From assembly GCF_002019855.1 (NCBI RefSeq), contig NZ_CM007717.1, positions 3,493,326-3,557,325 on the forward strand: a stretch of DNA of 64,000 nucleotides, given 5' to 3'. Below the pieces are notes generated by a model. The model was not told the origin of the DNA. It made no database searches and was given only the letters and a program-made list of their open reading frames with translations. Shown one piece after another: positions 54,973 through 64,000 of this stretch. Made by a program: the position numbers and the translations under genes. Position 1 is the stretch's first letter, and each line of letters starts with the position of its first letter. Source of the DNA: Streptomyces antibioticus. Its GTDB lineage: Bacteria > Actinomycetota > Actinomycetes > Streptomycetales > Streptomycetaceae.

Positions 54973-55662
54973 TCAGCTAGGTCCTGCCTTGTATCCGACG
55001 CCACGGACGGTCACCACGATCTCGGGCCGCTCCGGGTCCTTCTCGACCTTGGAGCGGAGCCGCTGGACGTGCACGTTGACCAGGCGGGTGTCGGCGGCGT
55101 GCCGGTAGCCCCACACCTGTTCGAGGAGCACTTCGCGGGTGAACACCTGCCAGGGCTTGCGGGCGAGCGCGACGAGCAGGTCGAACTCGAGCGGGGTCAG
55201 CGCGATGGACTGGCCGTCGCGCTTCACGGAGTGGCCGGCCACGTCGATGACGAGGTCGCCGATGGCGAGCTGCTCGGGGGCGGGCTCCTCCGACCGGCGC
55301 AGCCTCGCCCGGATGCGGGCGACCAGCTCCTTGGGCTTGAACGGCTTCACGATGTAGTCGTCGGCGCCGGACTCGAGGCCGACCACCACGTCGACGGTGT
55401 CGCTCTTGGCGGTGAGCATCACGATCGGCACGCCGGACTCGGCGCGGATGAGGCGGCAGACCTCGATGCCGTCCCGTCCGGGCAGCATCAGGTCGAGCAG
55501 CACCAGGTCGGGCTTGGCCTCTCGGAAAGCGGCCAGCGCCTTGTCGCCGTCGGCTACGAAAGACGGCTCAAAACCTTCACCACGCAACACGATGCCGAGC
55601 ATCTCGGCCAGTGCGGTGTCGTCGTCGACGACAAGGACTCGTCCCTTCATAAACGACATCAT
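54973..55662 (-). CDS. mtrA: Response regulator MtrA
   Basis: OmpR/PhoB-type response regulator that controls cell-cycle, wall and developmental genes in actinobacteria and antibiotic production in Streptomyces. It has 229 residues starting MMSFMKGRVLVVDDDTALAEML (an ATG at 55650, MKGR, is the alternative). Acidic pocket VVDDD 11-15, phospho-acceptor Asp57 in VLLDLMLPGRDG, MLTAKSD and IVKPFKPKEL follow. The winged-helix DNA-binding domain (about 135-229) has LTPLEFDLLVALARKPW and VNVHVQRLRSKVEKDP. First gene of the mtrA-mtrB-lpqB operon; its promoter should be in the 109-bp gap towards mtnA. Confidence 0.98.
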   Translation of the reverse strand: MMSFMKGRVLVVDDDTALAEMLGIVLRGEGFEPSFVADGDKALAAFREAKPDLVLLDLMLPGRDGIEVCRLIRAESGVPIVMLTAKSDTVDVVVGLESGADDYIVKPFKPKELVARIRARLRRSEEPAPEQLAIGDLVIDVAGHSVKRDGQSIALTPLEFDLLVALARKPWQVFTREVLLEQVWGYRHAADTRLVNVHVQRLRSKVEKDPERPEIVVTVRGVGYKAGPS

Positions 55663-55771
55663 CCCATTCTCATAACGGTGAAGGTGGTGCAGGTGAGAAG
55701 CCTCACCGCCCGGTGACGATAGTCGTACGGGGCGGTCACTGTCTGCCCCTGTCCTCCGACGTGATCGTCGT

Positions 55772-56902
55772 TCACGGGGCGTGATCGCCGCACAGCTCCG
55801 CGAGACCGTCCGCCGTCACCGGGGAGACCACCCCTCGTTCCGTGACGATCGCCGTCACCAGCTCGGGCGGTGTCACGTCGAACGCCGGGTTGTACGCCTG
55901 CGTCCCCAGCGGCGCCACTGCGAGCCCGCCGCCCGCCCCGGTCACGGGAGCCTGGGGAGCGGCCATCTCGGTGACCTCGTACCCGGGGCGCTGCTCGACC
56001 TCGATCGCCGCCCCGTTGGGCGTGTGCACGTCGACGGTGGTCGTGGGCGCGACCACGATGAACGGCACATGGTGGTAGCGGGCGAGCACCGCGAGCGGAT
56101 AGCTGCCGACCTTGTTGGCCACGGAGCCGTCGGCGGCGATCCGGTCCGCGCCGATCAGCACCGCGTCGACCTCCCCGGCCGCGAACAGGGAACCGGCCGC
56201 GTTGTCGGTGAGCAGCGTGTACGCCATCCCGCTGCGGGCGGCCTCGTACGCCGTCAGCCGCGCCCCCTGCAACAGCGGGCGCGTCTCGTCGACCCACAGC
56301 CGCCGCAGCCGCCCCACGCGGTGCGCGGCGAGCGCCACCGCGAACGCGGTCCCCTCCCCGCCCGACACCAGCGAGCCGGTGTTGCAGTGGGTCAGGACGC
56401 GGTGCCCGCCGCCGGGCAGCAGCTCGTCGAGCAGCGCCAGCCCGTGCGCGGCCATGCGGGTGCTCGCCTCGGCGTCCTCCCGGTGCACCTGGCGTGCGGC
56501 GGCCAGCGCGGCCCGCGCCCCCTGCGCGGGGTCGCCGCTCTCGGCCAGCTCCGCCAGATACGCGGCCCTGGCCCGCCGTACGCCGACGGCCAGGTTCACC
56601 GCGGTGGGCCGGGCGCCGGCCAGCGTGTTCGCCGCCTCCTCCACGTCGAAGCCGCGCGCGGCGGCGAGCGCGACGCCGTACGCGCCGGCGATGCCGAGCA
56701 GCGGCGCCCCGCGCACGGCGAGGGAGCGGATCGCCTCCACCAGCGCGGACGCGTCCGTGCAGACCCGCTCGACCTCCTCGGCCGGCAGTCTCGTCTGGTC
56801 GAGAAGCACCAGTACGGGACCCTCGGGAGACTCCTCCCAGCGGATCGCGGGTATCTCGGCCGGCTGCTTGTCCTCGCCGGATTGCGCGTACTGATCAGCC
56901 AT
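55772..56902 (-). CDS. mtnA: S-methyl-5-thioribose-1-phosphate isomerase
   Basis: Methionine salvage enzyme converting methylthioribose-1-phosphate to methylthioribulose-1-phosphate; 376 residues, of the eIF2B-alpha-like fold. Catalytic Cys173 in VLTHCNTGSL and Asp253 in LIGADRIAADG are present; SLAVRGAPLLGIAGAYG at about 60-76 binds phosphate, and NKVGSYPLAVLARYHHVPF follows. It is upstream of mtrA on the same strand but 109 bp apart, so an independent unit is possible. No other methionine salvage genes are nearby. Confidence 0.96.
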   Translation of the reverse strand: MADQYAQSGEDKQPAEIPAIRWEESPEGPVLVLLDQTRLPAEEVERVCTDASALVEAIRSLAVRGAPLLGIAGAYGVALAAARGFDVEEAANTLAGARPTAVNLAVGVRRARAAYLAELAESGDPAQGARAALAAARQVHREDAEASTRMAAHGLALLDELLPGGGHRVLTHCNTGSLVSGGEGTAFAVALAAHRVGRLRRLWVDETRPLLQGARLTAYEAARSGMAYTLLTDNAAGSLFAAGEVDAVLIGADRIAADGSVANKVGSYPLAVLARYHHVPFIVVAPTTTVDVHTPNGAAIEVEQRPGYEVTEMAAPQAPVTGAGGGLAVAPLGTQAYNPAFDVTPPELVTAIVTERGVVSPVTADGLAELCGDHAP

Positions 56903-57042
56903 GCGGTCAGTGTGCCCCGGATCCGGCGGACAATTGAAGGTGCGCAGCCCCTACCGCGCCCGATGATCCCATGACCGCCCCATGGCACGATGGCTGCCAA
57001 CCTGCCGCCGCGACCGCGGACGGGCACCGTGAAGGAGCGACG

Positions 57043-58389
57043 ATGAAAGACACTCCGGGCTGGGCCTCGCCCGGATCCGCCCCGTCCGACGGACAGGAGC
57101 CCGGCGCGTCCGACCCCGCCGACCGCCCGAGCGGCCCGCAGCCCGCGGACCAGCCGGGTGCTCGTCCACAGAGCCCCGGCACGAAGTGGTCCGACGAGCA
57201 GCCGCCACCCGCTCCGTGGTCCGCGCCCGCAGGCCCGCAGAACCCGGCCCAGCCTCCTCCGCCCCCGCCCCCCGGCCCCGGCTGGGGCACCCCGCCGCCC
57301 CCGGCGGGCCCGGACGGCTACGGCCACCCCGGCGGCCGGCGCGGCCCCGGCGGTCACGGCGCCCCTGGCTGGGGCTCCGGCTGGGGCGGCCCTCCGCCCG
57401 CGGTGAAGCCCGGAGTGATCCCGCTCCGCCCGCTCGGCGTGGGCGAAATGCTCGACGGCGCCGTCTCCACCATGCGCACCTACTGGCGCACGGTCCTGGG
57501 CATCTCCCTGGCCATCGCGATCGTCTTCGAGACCGCCGTCGTCCTGCTCCAGGGCCTGGTCCTCGACGACACCCTGGACACCGCCGCCCTCAGCGACCCG
57601 AGCGCCGGCCTCGACGAGCAAACCCAGGCCATGGGCGACGTCATGCGCAGCTCCGGCCTGCTCCTGCTGATCACCATGCTCGGCATCCTCACGGGGACCG
57701 CCCTGCTCGCCGCCGTCACCAGCCGCGCGGTCCTCGGCAAGCCGGTCACCCTCAAGGAGATCTGGCGCGACGCCCGCCGCCAACTCCCCCGGCTGCTCGG
57801 CCTGATCGCCCTTCTGCTGCTCATCACGGGCGGTGTCGCCGCCGTCTGCCTCCTGCCCGGCATCCTGGTGACCGCGTCGGGCGGCGGTGAGGGCGGCGCC
57901 GCGCTCATCAGCCTCGGCAGCCTGGGCGCGTTCGCGCTGGTCGTGTGGCTGGTGGTCCGCTTCTCCCTCGCCGCCCCCGCCCTGATGCTGGAGAAGCAGG
58001 GCATCAAGAAGGCCCTGACCCGGTCCGCGAAACTCGTCCGCGGCTCCTGGTGGCGGATGTTCGGCATCCAGTTCCTCGCCCTGGTCATCGCGAACATCAT
58101 CTCCACCATCGTCGTGCTCCCCTTCGCCCTCCTGGGCGCGGCGGTGAGCGACGACGGCATCGGCGGGCTCCTCGACGCCGGCAGCGAGTACGGCTGGACC
58201 TACCTGATCGTCAGCGGCGTCGGCTCGGTCGTCGGCTCCATGATCACGCTCCCCATCGCGGCGGGCGTCACCGTGCTGCTCTACATCGACCAGCGCATCC
58301 GCCGCGAGGCCCTCGACCTCGACCTGGCCCGCGCCGCGGGCGTCCAGGGCTACGGCTCCCCCGTCCCCGGCACCAGGCCCGGGAGCTGA
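57043..58389 (+). CDS. Pro/Gly-rich multi-spanning membrane protein (DUF7544-like)
   Basis: A 448-residue protein behind GAAGGAG at 57032, ATG at 57043. Residues 1-120 are a Pro/Gly/Ser-rich cytoplasmic tail; from 125 (VIPLRPLGVGEMLDGAVSTMRTYWRTVLG) six TM helices follow, similar to the membrane domain of glycerophosphodiester phosphodiesterases (GPDPase_memb). No phosphodiesterase domain is attached. It opens the MoxR/DUF58 operon, five genes in one direction; the next gene starts 4 bp after its stop. Function unknown. Confidence 0.85.
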   Translation: MKDTPGWASPGSAPSDGQEPGASDPADRPSGPQPADQPGARPQSPGTKWSDEQPPPAPWSAPAGPQNPAQPPPPPPPGPGWGTPPPPAGPDGYGHPGGRRGPGGHGAPGWGSGWGGPPPAVKPGVIPLRPLGVGEMLDGAVSTMRTYWRTVLGISLAIAIVFETAVVLLQGLVLDDTLDTAALSDPSAGLDEQTQAMGDVMRSSGLLLLITMLGILTGTALLAAVTSRAVLGKPVTLKEIWRDARRQLPRLLGLIALLLLITGGVAAVCLLPGILVTASGGGEGGAALISLGSLGAFALVVWLVVRFSLAAPALMLEKQGIKKALTRSAKLVRGSWWRMFGIQFLALVIANIISTIVVLPFALLGAAVSDDGIGGLLDAGSEYGWTYLIVSGVGSVVGSMITLPIAAGVTVLLYIDQRIRREALDLDLARAAGVQGYGSPVPGTRPGS

Positions 58390-58393
58390 TGCG

Positions 58394-59170
58394 GTGAGCC
58401 TGGCGGGGGGAGTTCTCACAGCGGTACCACTCACGAACGGCGGGGCCGTCCATGTCCTCGCGCGCTGGGCCGACGGCCCGGCGCTCGCCCTGGCGACCTC
58501 GGACGACGGTCCGCCCCTGACGATCCCCCGCGACCCCGCCCAGGAGGCGGCCCGCCGCGAACTGGCCAAACGCCTGTACCACGAGAACGACCCCAACCTC
58601 TTCGAACGGGCCCTGGACAAGTTCTGGAACTGGCTCGGCGACCTCCTGGGCACCGCGTCGACCACAGGACTCAGCAGCACGCTCGGCCTGTTCGTCATCG
58701 TCCTGGCCGTGCTCGCCGTCGCCGGTGTCCTGTGGTGGCGCCTGGGCACCCCCCGCCGCCGACCGGTCTCCACCGCCGCCCTGTTCGACGACCGTCCCCG
58801 CAGCGCCGCCGAACACCGCGCGGCCGCCGAGGCACACGCCGCCCAGGGCCACTGGAACCAGGCCGTCCAGGAACGCATGCGCGCCATCGTCCGCGCCCTG
58901 GAGGAACGCGCCCTCCTCGACGTCCGCCCCGGCCGCACCGCGGACGAGGCCGCCGCCGAAGCCGGCCGCACCCTGCCCGCCCACACCGACCGACTGCGCG
59001 GCGCCGCCCGCGACTTCGACGACGTCACATACGGCGGCCGCACCGCCACCGAGGAGGCGTACCACCGCATCGCCGCCCTCGACCACGACCTGGACCTCAC
59101 CAAACCCCAGCTCACCACCAGCAGCGCCGACAGCACGGCCGACGCGGCCCGCCAGGGAGCCGCCCGATGA
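58394..59170 (+). CDS. DUF4129 membrane protein
   Basis: A 258-residue protein from a GTG at 58394. One TM helix at about 96-116 (LGLFVIVLAVLAVAGVLWW). The part before it is predicted outside and the C-terminal cytoplasmic domain (about 137-240, AAAEAHAAQGHWNQAVQERMRAIVRALEERALLD) is the DUF4129 helical domain, typical of MoxR/DUF58 clusters. Its stop overlaps the ATG of the next gene. Confidence 0.9.
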   Translation: MSLAGGVLTAVPLTNGGAVHVLARWADGPALALATSDDGPPLTIPRDPAQEAARRELAKRLYHENDPNLFERALDKFWNWLGDLLGTASTTGLSSTLGLFVIVLAVLAVAGVLWWRLGTPRRRPVSTAALFDDRPRSAAEHRAAAEAHAAQGHWNQAVQERMRAIVRALEERALLDVRPGRTADEAAAEAGRTLPAHTDRLRGAARDFDDVTYGGRTATEEAYHRIAALDHDLDLTKPQLTTSSADSTADAARQGAAR

Positions 59171-60359
59171 CCACCGGGACCGCGCGCCCCTCCACCTCCG
59201 CCTCGCCCACCGCCCGCCAGGTGTGGACCCGCGCGCGAGGCATCGCCCTCGCGACCGCCCTCCTCCTCGCAGGCGCCGTCGCCCTGGCCGGTCTCCACTC
59301 CGACGCCCGGCACGGCACCCTCGACCCGCGCTCCGCCGACCCCTACGGCAGCCGCGCCGTCGCCGAACTCCTCGCCGACCGCGGTGTGTCCACCCGCGTC
59401 GTCACCACCCTCGCCGAGGCCCGCACCGCCACCGGACCGGACACCACCCTCCTCGTCGCCGTCCCCGACCTCCTGACGCCCCACCAGCAGCGCACCCTGC
59501 ACGCGGCGACCACCGGCTCCGGCGGCCGCACGATCCTCGTCGCCCCCGGCAGCCCCTCCGTCGGCACCCTCGCCCCCGGAGTCACCGCCGCCCCCGCCAC
59601 CAGCCGCTCCACCGCCCTCTCCCCCGACTGCGCGCTGCCGGACGCCCGCCGCGCCGGCACCGCCGAGACCGGCGGCACCCGCTACACCACCCGCCACCTC
59701 GACGCCGACACCTGCTACCCCAGCCGGCGCCTGGCCACCCTGCTGCGCATCCCGGACACCTCCGGCGACGGCGACACCGTCGTCCTCGGAGCACCCGACA
59801 TCCTCTTCAACACCCGCCTCGACCAGCAGGGCAACGCCTCGCTCGCTCTCCAACTCCTCGGCTCGCGCCCACATCTCGTCTGGTACCTCCCCTCACTCTC
59901 CGACACCTCCACCACCGACCAGGACGACGAGAAAAGCTTCTTCGACCTGCTCCCCTCCGGCTGGCTCTGGGGCACCCTGCAACTCTTCATCGCCGCAGCC
60001 CTCGCCGCCCTCTGGAGGGCACGCCGACTCGGCCCCCTCGTCCCCGAGAAGCTCCCCGTCGCGATCCGCGCCTCCGAAACCGTCGAAGGCCGCGCCCGCC
60101 TCTACCGCAACGCCTCCGCACGCGACCGCGCGGCCGCCGCTCTCCGCTCCACCACCCGCACCCGCCTCGCCCCTCTCGTAGGCATCCCCGTCACCCAGGC
60201 ACACACACCCGAAGCACTCGTCCCCGCCCTGTCCGCCCACCTCCACGGCGACGGACAGCCCCTGCACTCCATCCTCTTCGGCCCGCCGCCCCACGACGAC
60301 ACGGCCCTCATCACCCTCGCCGACCAACTCGACGCCCTCGAAAGAGAGGTACGCCGTCC

Positions 60360-60363
<4 letters not shown>
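59167..60363 (+). CDS. DUF4350 membrane protein
   Basis: A 398-residue protein from the ATG at 59167, overlapping the previous stop. TM1 at about 26-44, an extracytoplasmic region with a DUF4350 fold (DPYGSRAVAELLADRGVSTRVV, DTTLLVAVPDLLTP), TM2 at about 254-276 and a cytoplasmic tail with LPVAIRASETVEGRARLYRNASARDRAAAAL. The family resembles ABC-associated GldG-like domains without activity being known. Coupled to the following moxR (ATGATG overlap). Confidence 0.9.
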
Positions 60364-61351
<988 letters not shown>

Positions 61352-61352
<1 letters not shown>

Positions 61353-62662
61353 TGGCACTCACCGGACGCGCCGCCCTCCTCGCGGCCCTCGGCTCCCTCC
61401 CCGTCGGCATCCTCGAACCGAGCTGGGCCGGCATCCTCGCCGTCAACGCCCCGCTCGCCGCCGCCTGCGCCTGCGACTTCGCCCTCGCCGCCCCCGTACG
61501 CCGCCTGCTCCTGACCCGCTCCAGCGACACCTCGACCCGCCTCGGCGAGACAGCCGACGTCACCCTCACCCTCACCAACCCCTCCCGCCGCCCCCTGCGC
61601 GCCCACCTCCGCGACGCCTGGCCCCCCAGCAGCTGGCAGCCCGGCACGGAAACCGAGGCATCCCGCGCCCGTCTGACCGTCCCGCCCGGCGAACGCCGCC
61701 GCGTCACCACCCGCCTACGCCCCACCCGCCGAGGCGACCACCAGGCCGACCGCGTCACCATCCGCTCCTACGGCCCCCTCGGCCTCTTCTCCCGCCAAGG
61801 CACCCACAAGGTCCCCTGGACGGTCCGTGTCCTCCCCCCGTTCACCAGCCGCAAGCACCTCCCCTCCAAACTGGCCCGCCTGCGCGAACTCGACGGCCGC
61901 ACCAGCCTCGTCACCCGCGGCGAAGGCACCGAATTCGACAGCCTGCGCGAATACGTCCCCGGCGACGACACCCGCTCCATCGACTGGCGCGCCACCGCCC
62001 GGCACTCCACGGTCGCCGTCCGCACCTGGCGACCCGAACGCGACCGCCACATCCTCCTGATCCTCGACACCGGCCGTACCTCCGCGGGCCGCGTCGGCGA
62101 CGCCCCCCGCCTCGACGCCTCCATGGACGCCGCCCTGCTCCTCGCCGCCCTGGCCTCCCGCGCCGGCGACCGAGTCGACCTCCTCGCCTACGACCGCCGC
62201 ATCCGCGCCCTCGTCCAGGGCCGCACCGCCCGCGACATCCTTCCCTCCCTGGTCAACGCCATGGCCACCCTCGAACCCGAACTCGTCGAAACCGACACCC
62301 GCACCCTCACCGCCACAGCACTGCGTACGGCACCCCGCCACGCGCTGATCGTCCTGCTCACCACCCTCGACGCGGCCCCGGTCGAGGAGGGCCTCCTCCC
62401 CGTCCTGCCGCAGCTCACCCAGCGCCACACGGTCCTGCTGGCCTCGGTCGCCGATCCCCACGTCGCCGAAATGGCCGAGGCCCGCGGCACGATCGACGGG
62501 GTGTACGAGGCGGCAGCCGCAGCCCAGGCCCAGACCGAACGCCACCGCACCGCCGAACAACTGCGCCGCCACGGAGTCACCGTCGTGGACGCGACACCCG
62601 ACGAACTCGCGCCGGCACTCGCGGACGCGTATCTCGCACTGAAGGCCGCCGGTCGCCTCTGA
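61352..62662 (+). CDS. DUF58 / VWA-like protein
   Basis: A 436-residue protein from the ATG at 61352. N-terminal hydrophobic segment (about 1-45) with two short helices, then a beta-rich stretch (PSRRPLRAHLRDAW) and the DUF58 signature EFDSLREYVPGDDTRSIDWRATARHST (quoted as FDSLREYVPGDD and SIDWRATAR), followed by a VWA-like domain with HILLILDTGRTSAG. DUF58 proteins pair with MoxR ATPases. It is the last gene of the operon and faces the rRNA operon, whose terminators also stop its transcript. Confidence 0.93.
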
Positions 62663-62677
62663 CACCAGAAACAGAAA

Positions 62678-62713
62678 AGGGCTCTCTCCGAGAAACAAAA
62701 AGGAGAGAGCCCT
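62678..62713 (-). terminator. rRNA operon terminator, distal hairpin
   Basis: Perfect 12-bp inverted repeat AGGGCTCTCTCC / GGAGAGAGCCCT (62678-62689 and 62702-62713), loop of 12, followed on the minus strand by TTTTCTG. Second of two stacked terminators after 5S rRNA; it also lies just after the convergent DUF58 gene. Confidence 0.88.
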
Positions 62714-62722
62714 GAACGCAGA

Positions 62723-62752
62723 AAACCCCGCACCATGAATGGTGCGGGGTTT
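62723..62752 (-). terminator. rRNA operon terminator, proximal hairpin
   Basis: Perfect 13-bp inverted repeat with core CCCCGCACCAT (62723-62735 and 62740-62752, loop TGAA), followed on the minus strand by TTTTCTGCG. It is the first terminator after 5S rRNA. Confidence 0.9.
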
Positions 62753-62765
62753 CCCACAATGATTG

Positions 62766-62882
62766 TTCGGCGGTGTCCTACTCTCCCACAGGGTCCCCCC
62801 TGCAGTACCATCGGCGCTGTGAGGCTTAGCTTCCGGGTTCGGAATGTAACCGGGCGTTTCCCTCACGCTATGACCACCGAAA
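62766..62882 (-). rRNA. rrf: 5S ribosomal RNA
   Basis: Reading the minus strand: GTTTCGGTGGTCATAGCG at the 5' side, CCCGGTTACATTCCGAACCC, AGCGCCGATGGTACTGC and GTGGGAGAGTAGGACACCGC at the 3' side: the conserved actinobacterial 5S sequence. Ends are estimated to within a few bases. Confidence 0.95.
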
Positions 62883-62970
62883 CACTATGAAACTGTTTCA
62901 GCCGCACCACGCCGTGACCGGGCGTGGGGCTGTTCGTGGTTTCAGAACCAACACAGTGGACGCGAGCAAC

Positions 62971-64000
<1,030 letters not shown>

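Noticed and set aside
62883..62970. tRNA in the 23S-5S spacer
   Set aside because: The 88-bp spacer has no cloverleaf or T-loop GGTTCRA sequence.

Overview
The window is a 64 kb piece of a high-GC actinobacterial chromosome, almost certainly Streptomyces. The evidence is the extreme G/C bias at third codon positions, frequent GTG/TTG starts, a sortase signal of the LAxTG type, and a gene order (smpB-ctp-ftsX-ftsE / prfB-pkaB-pkaA / NAD-GDH / secA-hpf-comF-lpqB-mtrB-mtrA-mtnA) that I recognise from the Streptomyces core. No transposase, integrase, phage gene or CRISPR array was found, so this looks like vertically inherited core DNA with a few lineage-specific inserts.

Layout. 0-6 kb (mainly minus strand): smpB (cut by the window edge), an S41 protease, ftsX and ftsE; then a tiny zinc-ribbon membrane protein, a repeat-rich LAETG surface protein and prfB. 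6-13 kb: two membrane Ser/Thr kinases (PkaB- and PkaA-like), divergent from a long FHA + FtsK/SpoIIIE (EssC-like) ATPase. 13-17 kb: a sugar ABC importer without its own ATPase; one permease carries a large extra loop domain. 17-27 kb: three tandem bifunctional GT2 + CDP-glycerol phosphotransferase (TagF-like) proteins followed by two polytopic membrane proteins. 27-34 kb: ohr/ohrR, a membrane glycosyltransferase-like protein, galE, an ADP-ribosylglycohydrolase, a TetR regulator and a TagG/TagH-type exporter. 34-39 kb: the giant NAD-dependent glutamate dehydrogenase. 39-42.6 kb: a PfpI-like protein, a HAD phosphatase and small conserved actinobacterial proteins. 42.6-57 kb: secA, a GNAT, a YcaQ-like DNA glycosylase, an orphan NarL-type regulator, hpf, comF, lpqB-mtrB-mtrA and mtnA. 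57-62.7 kb: a five-gene, mostly translationally coupled MoxR/DUF58 operon. 62.7-64 kb: 5S rRNA and the 3' part of 23S rRNA on the minus strand, behind two tandem terminators.

How the genes work together: much of the window concerns the cell envelope. FtsEX and MtrAB-LpqB control wall hydrolysis and the division programme; SecA exports proteins; the TagF-like trio, the membrane glycosyltransferase-like proteins, GalE and TagGH look like the dispersed parts of a pathway making and exporting a glycerol-phosphate-type wall glycopolymer; the LAETG protein is a covalently anchored surface protein. The kinase/FHA group is a phospho-signalling module aimed at an EssC-like ATPase. No complete new system can be proven from sequence alone. 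The most unusual items are the FHA-EssC-like ATPase paired with kinases but without ESX partners, the permease with an inserted beta-rich domain, the third TagF paralogue with an altered active-site motif, and the duplicated 26-bp element in front of the exporter.
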